This document shows positions 9,413 through 15,611 of a stretch of 23,962 nt of DNA, in pieces. Where the stretch lies: assembly GCA_015852425.1 (NCBI GenBank), contig JAAAIG010000337.1, positions 4,772 through 28,733 on the forward strand, given 5' to 3'. The number at the start of each line of letters is the position of its first letter. Position 1 is the stretch's first letter. Position numbers and translations under genes: made by a program. This DNA comes from Gryganskiella cystojenkinii. Its lineage: Eukaryota > Mortierellomycota > Mortierellomycetes > Mortierellales > Mortierellaceae. Below the pieces are notes generated by a model, which made no database searches, had not been told where the DNA came from, and saw nothing but the letters and a program-made list of their open reading frames with translations.

Positions 9413-9796
9413 TTACCCTATCCGCTCGGTGAACTGGTTCAAGTCGAAATAGTCACGCCAAGCGAAGATCTTGCCCTCACGGATCTCGAAGGTCCCCATA
9501 ACCGGCAGCTCGAAAGTCTTGTGTGGGAGCTTGAAGACGTCCACCCATTCGGTCATTACAACCGGACCATTGGCTGCGATGTTGATGACGCGAAACTCGA
9601 TGCTTTTGATGCCTGGCTTACCAGGGCGGATGAATGTGGCGATGTTGTTCGCGATGGCCTCCCTGCCGGTGACCGGCGACAGCGGGATATTGTGGTAGAC
9701 GGCGTCGTCGGTGAAAAATGCAGCCAGCTCCGCAGGTTCGAGATTGTCAGACCACGCCGCACAGAACCTGCGCACTAACTCAATCGGGCTCTCCAT
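9413..9796 (-). CDS. Limonene-1,2-epoxide hydrolase-like / SnoaL-NTF2 fold protein (127 aa)
   Basis: This small single-domain protein covers the whole limonene-1,2-epoxide hydrolase (LEH) fold, a cone-shaped NTF2/SnoaL-like barrel used in cytosolic epoxide or ketosteroid-type chemistry. Visible landmarks are an N-terminal helix (IELVRRFCAAWS), AAFFTDDAVYHNIPL with Tyr34 and Asn36 (the water-positioning Y-x-N pair), an INIAANGPVVMTEWVDVF strand pair with Asp86, and WRDYFDLNQF with Asp115. In characterised LEHs an Asp-Arg-Asp triad does the chemistry; here the Arg two residues before the first Asp is Trp84. Epoxide hydrolysis is therefore doubtful. The start at 9794-9796 matches the family N-terminus; the frame stays open upstream only through a CT-rich leader. 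It is intronless, and its codons look more G/C-ending than the F-box genes, which suggests old transfer from bacteria (inference). It sits between an F-box pseudogene and a transposon. Confidence 0.82.
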   Translation of the reverse strand: MESPIELVRRFCAAWSDNLEPAELAAFFTDDAVYHNIPLSPVTGREAIANNIATFIRPGKPGIKSIEFRVINIAANGPVVMTEWVDVFKLPHKTFELPVMGTFEIREGKIFAWRDYFDLNQFTERIG

Positions 9797-10067
9797 CTGG
9801 ATCCTCTTGTTGATCACGAACTTAAAACGAAGTGAAATAGGTGTCCCGCAAAAGAGAAAGGGCAATAAGAGAACGAGCAATAAGACAAGGAATGACAAAG
9901 GATAGATGTAAAAGAGAAGGAATGTCAATGAGGAGAAAAGAAAAGATGAATACCGGGAGGGAGAAAAATGGCGGGGGAGGGACAAATAAGGGGGCCAAAT
10001 AAATAGTGTTGGTCGTGGGAAGAGAGAAAAGGGTCGTCGACGCATGTTGGGGGAGGCATTGCAAATA
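9797..10067. promoter_or_regulatory. Pyrimidine-rich leader/promoter of the LEH-like gene
   Basis: Read on the minus strand, this stretch is strongly C/T-rich from about 9840 to 10040, typical of fungal core promoters and 5' leaders. No clear TATA element is seen. Its open reading frame is a composition effect. Confidence 0.35.
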
Positions 10068-10077
10068 GGGAGTCGGG
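10068..10077. repeat. Left target site duplication of the MULE relic
   Basis: GGGAGTCGGG immediately precedes the left terminus. The matching copy on the right (11447-11456) is GGGAGGCGGG, so 9 of 10 bases agree. A length of 8-11 bp is usual for Mutator-like elements. Confidence 0.7.
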
Positions 10078-10271
10078 GGAAGTGTCTATTTGTCGTCCAG
10101 TCCGACAGCCTCCTGGTTGTCGTCCGGTCCGAAGCCTCTTAGTTGTTGTCCGATCCGACAGCCTCTTAATTGTCGTCCGATTTTCTTAGTTGTCGTCCGA
10201 TGCTCCCTTATTTGTCGTCCGACACAGACTACATTTCCCATTCAATGCCTGTACTCCATTTTTATTGGAAC
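10078..10271 (+). repeat. Left terminal inverted repeat of the MULE relic
   Basis: About 194 bp, inversely related to 11238-11446. It carries about six to seven spaced copies of TTGTCGTCC(G/A) or close variants and ends with CTGTACTCCATTTTTATTGG. Compared with the right copy it lacks about 30 bp between two CTGTACTC direct repeats and has more base changes in its outer half. Confidence 0.8.
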
Positions 10272-10382
10272 ATCCACGTAGTCCCCTATGATCACAGTAC
10301 AGTAAGTGGAAAGGCAACGCGACAGCGGCACCATTGCATATGCTACATGGCGCCAGGCTAAGTTATTCTTTGCGTTTTCTGT

Positions 10383-11152
10383 ATGACAAAGGTTCAGGAG
10401 TTGTTCCAGGACAGCGACACTAAGGACGACGAGCAGCCCAATTCTTCGTTTGGAACCTTTCTAAGCGATTTGGATGCATCTGATGTTGATTGCGTCTATC
10501 GCGTGTCACGTCTTGGTGCCAAAAGTGCACAACACGTACTGCTTTTGAAGGACCGAGGATGTCTGTGCACATGTTTCCTGCTGCAAAATTCGGGTATTGT
10601 GTGCAGTCACTTCTTCTACATGATGCCGAAGGATCCTGCCCTCCTATACCACATCCAGTTGGTCCGCGCGCGATGGCTCCAGGCAAAATGGCAAGACATG
10701 TCGATCTTACGTCGCGGCCCTTCCTGTCCTCGTCTAACCTTCGGCACGCCACAGACAAAAACCAAAGATCTGGTCCAGCATATATGCGAACCATCCCACG
10801 TCTCTTTCCTTCCACAGCCGATATCCCTGCTGTCGATTCTCGAGAATTGTCACAGCGGTCGCGTTATGTAGATTTATTCAGTCAGTCTAAGAAGCTGTTG
10901 CGGGTAGCTGCTGACAATCCAGTACTAGCGGAGACCGCCCGTAAAGCGCTGGATGAAACTGCGGTAAAATTGCGGGCGCAAATTGAAGCCAAGACTGGTC
11001 GTCTGAGAGGCAAGGACCCAGTCATTTGGCCAGCTGCCAGCAAAGTCTCGAACAAACGGATTAAATCAGGCCGAGAGATCTCAATGGACTCGAAGTTTAA
11101 GGCAGGAAGAAGACAAGACCGGGCCAAGTTCTTAGGAGCGACAAATAAATGA
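10383..11152 (+). pseudogene. C-terminal fragment of a MULE transposase (SWIM zinc finger), frameshifted
   Basis: The first frame (10383 to about 10720) contains a SWIM zinc finger CxC-x9-CxH (Cys62, Cys64, Cys74, His76 of this frame), followed by the family-typical HIQLVRARWLQ segment. The coding signal then moves to another frame (about 10700-11152; a shift equivalent to -1) with a helical, basic C-terminus (YVDLFSQSKKLLRVAADNP, ARKALDETAVKLRAQIE) ending at the stop at 11150-11152. The SWIM finger in Mutator-like transposases lies after the DDE catalytic domain and is thought to help bind DNA. No DDE core precedes it here, because only about 110 bp separate the left TIR from this fragment. 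It is therefore a truncated, broken gene. Confidence 0.72.
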
Positions 11153-11237
11153 TACGTTATTTTCGAAGGCCACTTCAGCAATAGAGGCTGCTCTAACGCC
11201 GGCCGCTCTGCTTGATTTGATGTTTGCAATTGTGGCG

Positions 11238-11446
11238 GTTCCAATATAAAAATGGAGTACAGCGTTTCTAAGACAGAGGGAATTGAGTACAGGCATTGAA
11301 TGAGAAATGTAGCCTGTATGTCTCTGTCGGACGACATCGGACGACAACTAAGAAAATCGGACGACAACTAAGAAAATCGGACGACAACTAAGAAAATCGG
11401 ATGATAATTAGGAGGCTATCGGACCAGACGACAAATAGACACTTCC
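11238..11446 (-). repeat. Right terminal inverted repeat of the MULE relic
   Basis: About 209 bp, inverse of the left terminus. It contains three perfect tandem 20-bp units (11338-11397; unit CGGACGACAACTAAGAAAAT) plus a degenerate fourth unit (CGGATGATAATTAGGAGG), then the outer CGGACCAGACGACAAATAGAC. Confidence 0.8.
11338..11397 (-). repeat. Three tandem 20-bp iterons in the transposon terminus
   Basis: Three identical consecutive copies of a 20-bp unit whose complementary strand contains TTGTCGTCCG. The left terminus has the same motif but with less regular spacing. The layout resembles clustered transposase-binding sites; that role is inferred. Confidence 0.85.
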
Positions 11447-11456
11447 GGGAGGCGGG
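11447..11456. repeat. Right target site duplication of the MULE relic
   Basis: GGGAGGCGGG directly follows the right terminus and matches the left copy (GGGAGTCGGG) except at the sixth base. Confidence 0.7.
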
Positions 11457-12741
11457 AATCAATCGCTTTAACGAACCGGCCATCCAAAAAAAATTGGATC
11501 AATTTTTTCTGCGCCCCATGCCTGTAATTTTTTCTGCAGTCGAATTTGGGTGTGACGAACTAACGAACAAATGGAAAAATTAACTCCCATTGCCCGACCA
11601 GCAATGGCGGTAGCTCTCAGTGGATCAACGCTTCCAAGCTCACGAGTACGGTGGGTTAGCAGATAAGAATATCGATGTAGCTATGGATGCAATGTTGTAG
11701 TGCTCTCAACTGTGAACTTGTCCATGTATGTGTTCCATGCCTTTGCAGCTTCAGCCATAGCCCAGTCGCGTCGGGGTTCTTCGAATGGCCCCCAAAGACA
11801 GATCGACTTTCTTTCCAGTACGAGCTCGTGCATTGGTTGGACACTTGTTAGCCTGCATGCTATTCTGTCTTTTTATGCTCTCCACCCTGCCACATCACCA
11901 GGGAGTATTTTTGCAGTTCAGATGACCCTTGGCTAATTTGTGTGTGACATCCCAAAGTCGATGTTTCCAAAAATGCTTCAGAAAGTCGCCCTGCTATCAG
12001 GAATGGCGAGGGTCACAAGCGATAGTAAAAAAAACATAGCTCTTGTATGTCAATCTTCGAAACACCGGTATGACAAGCTGATCTTCAAGGCCTTCAGGTC
12101 GCACACGAAGAGTTTTCTCCAGTCCTGCCAGCGTATCCACGTGGGCAAATGATTCGATGTACATCGACATTTCAGCCGCAATCGACACCTCAGGCCATCC
12201 CTCAACATTGCCACAATGCCGAGACATCCTTAACATCGATATTGAGGTAGGGGGATATCGAAAGAGATATGTGGTCCCAGATCCCCAGTGACAACTTTAT
12301 CGCATCCAGCAAAGGGCATACCCGAAGTATATCTGCTGCAGCTCGAGAAGCGTGGGCTCTATCTGACAAGGTTTTTCTGTATTGAGAAAGGATTAAGTGT
12401 ATTTCGTATGAGACCGAGAGACAAAAAGATGGGAGACTGGAAACAAATGAGATAGAGCGTGTCTGGAAAACAATGCAATGTTAAAAATTGTAAAACGAAA
12501 AGGGCAAAAAAAAAAGAAACCAACTCGCCAACGAGTGTTCTCTGTCTGGGAGGAATTTTGATGGCCACTTCCACTTGGAAAGTCAAAAAAAAAAAAAATC
12601 GTCGCACTCCCTCACAATGATCTCGTTCAGCCTGTTTCACCTTGACCACGCTTTCTTTATGCCCATCCATCCGCCCCCAAGGACAGCCCGATCCACATCA
12701 TTCTCATCAAGGCAAGAACAATCCGACCAACACAGCATCCA
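11457..12741. other. Gene-poor region between transposon and tandem F-box pair
   Basis: No intact gene is seen. The minus strand at about 11620-12290 carries disconnected protein-like pieces (listed separately). From about 12360 the sequence is A-rich and C/T-patchy, with A runs near 12506 and 12587, and serves as the upstream region of the 869-aa gene. Confidence 0.45.
11620..12290 (-). pseudogene. Decayed coding remnant of unknown family
   Basis: The minus strand shows protein-like stretches in different frames in consistent order: GWPEVSIAAEMSMYIESFAH...LEKTLRVRPEGLEDQLVIPVFRRL...VFFTIACDPRHS (12236 down to 11997), then a FLKHFWKHRLWDVTHKLAKG-like piece (about 11985-11920), then LERKSICLWGPFEEPRRDWAMAEAAKAWNTYMDKF (about 11825-11710). 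Stops and frame changes separate them. I do not recognise the family; this could be an old gene or transposon-derived coding. Confidence 0.3.
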
Positions 12742-15351
12742 ATGTCAGCTACAACAACAGCAGCAACCACAACCACAATTACAACGGGTGCGCTAGAAAT
12801 CAATGAAATCCTCTACTTGGTCGGATCCTTTCTCGAGAAACAGCGAGACCTCGGCTCCTGTCTTCTCGTCTGTCGTCGATGGTACGCCGTCTTTGTCTCG
12901 TGCTATTGGTGGACCGTCCTCATGAACGATTTTTGCAGTATTCTCGACAAAAAGTTTCTCACGCACGAGAAACTCAAGTACCGCCTCCGCAAGGCACTAC
13001 ACAAAAAAGAACGGAGTACACGACAACAAAGGCCATTGCCACAACAAAAGGAACTGCAGCAATGTCATCAGCATCAACAAGACGAGCAACAACACGCATC
13101 AACCTCGATAATAACGTCACAATCACAACCCCGCTTACCCTCTCTGACAAAACAATCAGGTGATCAATCGCGACATTCGCCTCTGGACCTGTCTGCATAT
13201 GAGACTGCATGGGCACAACAAAAGTCTCTGGACGAACTCTTTTACAACCACATCTGTGACAATGTCTTGGAAAAGGCCGCTCGGTTGGGCAACACTGGTC
13301 GAACAGTCGCAATCAAGTCCTTTCTTGGTCTTTTACTCTTGGCCGGTCCCCGAACGGATCTGAAGCGATTCCACTTTGTCAGCGTACGGGAACTCGTGGA
13401 CGAGACCTTGCATGTCCCTCAGCAGGTGATCCCAGAAGTTATAAAGGTGAAGCTCCTGGACAAGACCTCTGCCGCAGCTGCAAGGACGACTGACCTGGTC
13501 CATTCGATTAACGAACAAGACCGTTTTGACGCCATGTCCCATCCTGACAACAGCATCAACGACGAAGACAAGCAACCGAGCCATGGACAGGACAATGGCG
13601 AAGGGGGCTTGGTCAAACTCAACTCCAAATCGCAACAGGCTCTGGATGTGATCATGGCGATCATCGAACAAAACCGGGATCTGGAGACAGTTCGATTGGA
13701 GGACAGGATGGACGACCGTCACTGTCTATGGAGCTCGACTGTGAAAGCGGAAACTCGACATCGAGTTTCCTCATCTGAAAATAAGGTTTTGGCACCTTTT
13801 TCTTCGTCGGCGTCTTCACCAACCCATTCCATAAAACTGTGGTGGCCCCACTTGCGACAGCTCCATTTACAAACATGTAACGTAGAATCGGATTTCCTCT
13901 ATATCTTACTCGCCAACACCCCCGTCCTCGATCGACTTTGGCTGTATTATGTGGATGTCAAGACAACAACAACAGAAGTAACGACAGCGGGGAGCTTATC
14001 GACTGGTTTCGGGACTCCTGCAAGCAAGTCGATCGACACTCTTGGGCTTTGCAGGGTCACAGGCATAGCGTTGTGGATTCAACTCGACTTTGCGAGGTCA
14101 CTGCCATGTCTCAAATCCCTGACATTGTCTGTTGATTCTGGTGCCGACACTAGCATCGGTGCGTTTATGCGACCACTCAGCGATCAGTCAACACCGATAA
14201 CATTCTCAGACACTGGTGCGCTTTCGGGAGACTCGTATTGCTCTACTGTGGTCGGATTCCCAGCCCTTGAGAGCATCAACATCGTCTTCCCAACGAGTAC
14301 AATTTTGACCCTACCGCCAGCCATGAACTTGATGTACTTGATGTCAACGCAAAGACCTCTCAGGGTCCGTCACATCTTTGACTGGATTGGAACAACCTCG
14401 GCCGCTGCCGTCACCACCGGCACCCCAGCATGGCCATCGCCATTTTCTTCAGGATTGAGTCATATAGCAATACGCGACTCTAAAGTTCAATCTGAAGAAC
14501 TGAGCATGATTATCCGTCGTTACCACACTTGGCTCGAGACTGTTCAACTGGATACGGTAACAGGAATAGCAGGCAATATTACACTCTTGATCTTGCAGCA
14601 ATGCTCTCGTCTTCGAAACCTGGACGTCAAAAACATTGCCTCGTTCGACTATCAGGATTCACAATACGACCTGGATCGGCCTTGGGCTTGTCAGGAAACG
14701 CTCGAAAATCTTGCAATCTCGGTTTTGGGTGTATATGATGAATTGACGTTAACCACCAACGCCACCAGACCGGGAACAGAGGCCAAAAGAGGATCTCTGA
14801 ATGGAGAAAGACTCCATGATGATGACGGAACAAAGGATCCAGCCTACTCGCCTTTGCCCAGATCCCTGGACCGGCAAGAACTCTTTCTGGAACGATTGGG
14901 ATCATTGGTTCGACTGAGGGAATTGGATCTGATCACGAACTCTTACCACTCTAAACGAAAGGGTACAAATACTGCTCTAACGACCGGACATGCATCATTG
15001 TTCAGCAACGGATCACCATTAACGACTGTTGCATGGGATACACATGTGTGGTTGGATCAGAGTCTGGATCTTTGTCTTGCCAAGGGTCTGGATCGATTGA
15101 GAAACTTGAAACGACTGGAGGTTCTCGATATACGCACCATGTTCCGTAGGCTCGATAGTCGCGACTATGATCCTGCGAGACCAGAGATGAGTATGAGCAG
15201 GCCAATGAGAAGCGCCGGTGTACCTGAAGCGGTCTGGATGGCAGAGCACTGGCCACGGTTGAGGGTCGCGAAAGGAGTTGGCCATTATGACTCTCTTTTC
15301 AGGTCAACATTGCAGAGTCTTCTGCCTGCCGAGTTGAATGCCAGTTTCTGA
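12742..15351 (+). CDS. F-box / LRR-like protein, tandem copy A (869 aa)
   Basis: This is a single-exon gene. After a Thr-rich leader (residues 4-15), residues about 18-62 form a strong F-box (EINEILYLVGSFLEKQRDLG, then LVCRRWYAVFVSCYWW), the Skp1-docking module of SCF ubiquitin ligases. A basic Gln-rich linker follows (about 90-130), then a long C-terminal part with LRR-like segments (LRQLHLQTC, LDRLWLYYV, LKSLTLSVD, LRNLDVKNI, LRELDLITN, LKRLEVLDI) and the closing block VWMAEHWPRLRVAKG. The gene 260 bp downstream is a clear paralogue: F-box, the ANTPxLxxLxL segment, IQLDFARS/A, DRPWACQETL and LFLERLGSLV...LCLAKGLDRLRNLK are all shared, while linkers differ. The start is the first ATG, directly ahead of the F-box. 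The target is unknown. Confidence 0.88.
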   Translation: MSATTTAATTTTITTGALEINEILYLVGSFLEKQRDLGSCLLVCRRWYAVFVSCYWWTVLMNDFCSILDKKFLTHEKLKYRLRKALHKKERSTRQQRPLPQQKELQQCHQHQQDEQQHASTSIITSQSQPRLPSLTKQSGDQSRHSPLDLSAYETAWAQQKSLDELFYNHICDNVLEKAARLGNTGRTVAIKSFLGLLLLAGPRTDLKRFHFVSVRELVDETLHVPQQVIPEVIKVKLLDKTSAAAARTTDLVHSINEQDRFDAMSHPDNSINDEDKQPSHGQDNGEGGLVKLNSKSQQALDVIMAIIEQNRDLETVRLEDRMDDRHCLWSSTVKAETRHRVSSSENKVLAPFSSSASSPTHSIKLWWPHLRQLHLQTCNVESDFLYILLANTPVLDRLWLYYVDVKTTTTEVTTAGSLSTGFGTPASKSIDTLGLCRVTGIALWIQLDFARSLPCLKSLTLSVDSGADTSIGAFMRPLSDQSTPITFSDTGALSGDSYCSTVVGFPALESINIVFPTSTILTLPPAMNLMYLMSTQRPLRVRHIFDWIGTTSAAAVTTGTPAWPSPFSSGLSHIAIRDSKVQSEELSMIIRRYHTWLETVQLDTVTGIAGNITLLILQQCSRLRNLDVKNIASFDYQDSQYDLDRPWACQETLENLAISVLGVYDELTLTTNATRPGTEAKRGSLNGERLHDDDGTKDPAYSPLPRSLDRQELFLERLGSLVRLRELDLITNSYHSKRKGTNTALTTGHASLFSNGSPLTTVAWDTHVWLDQSLDLCLAKGLDRLRNLKRLEVLDIRTMFRRLDSRDYDPARPEMSMSRPMRSAGVPEAVWMAEHWPRLRVAKGVGHYDSLFRSTLQSLLPAELNASF

Positions 15352-15356
15352 GAAAA

Positions 15357-15362
15357 AATAAA
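15357..15362 (+). promoter_or_regulatory. Candidate polyadenylation signal AATAAA
   Basis: A canonical AATAAA begins 6 bases after the stop codon of the 869-aa F-box gene. This is closer to the stop than usual, so a further downstream signal may be the one used. Confidence 0.3.
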
Positions 15363-15419
15363 GAACCTTAAACCGAGCCTCAGCCCAAGCCCAGCCCTTG
15401 AGGCTAAAATCAAAGGTGG

Positions 15420-15611
15420 CAGTGCACTGTGTCGTTTGTCTAATTTCATTTTTTCCAGCTTCTCCGCTGTTGTCCTTGCTCATCGACAGATCCCTTTCTC
15501 TTCTCTCGTTCAATCTCAATCCATCCCCTTGTCCTTTCATCCTCTGCCCTTCAATCGAGTATCCTAACGGCCCGTTTTTGTGCATTCCCATCACTATCCC
15601 ACAAGTCGTAG
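15420..15611 (+). promoter_or_regulatory. Pyrimidine-rich promoter of tandem copy B
   Basis: The short 260-bp spacer between the two tandem F-box genes becomes strongly C/T-rich from about 15440 to 15600, immediately before the ATG at 15612. Such tracts commonly mark fungal core promoters. No TATA box is evident. Confidence 0.35.

Larger units (their letters stand above)
10078..11446. mobile_element. Mutator-like (MULE-type) DNA transposon, internally deleted relic
   Basis: A 1369-bp unit begins GGAAGTGTCTATTTGTCGTC and ends with its inverse (GACGACAAATAGACACTTCC). It has long inverted termini of about 194 and 209 bp and is bounded by a near-perfect 10-bp target duplication. Inside is only the C-terminal end of a SWIM-zinc-finger transposase, carrying a frameshift. 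Long TIRs, a 10-bp duplication and a SWIM finger together point to the Mutator superfamily. The KDZ group (Kyakuja/Dileera/Zisupton) also has SWIM fingers and is the main alternative. The element is too short for the catalytic core, so it would be non-autonomous. Confidence 0.82.

Noticed and set aside
9797..10045. Hydrophobic N-terminal extension of the LEH-like protein, resembling a signal anchor
   Set aside because: It comes from a CT-rich leader, which gives Leu/Phe/Ser by composition; family members begin at the position equivalent to 9796.
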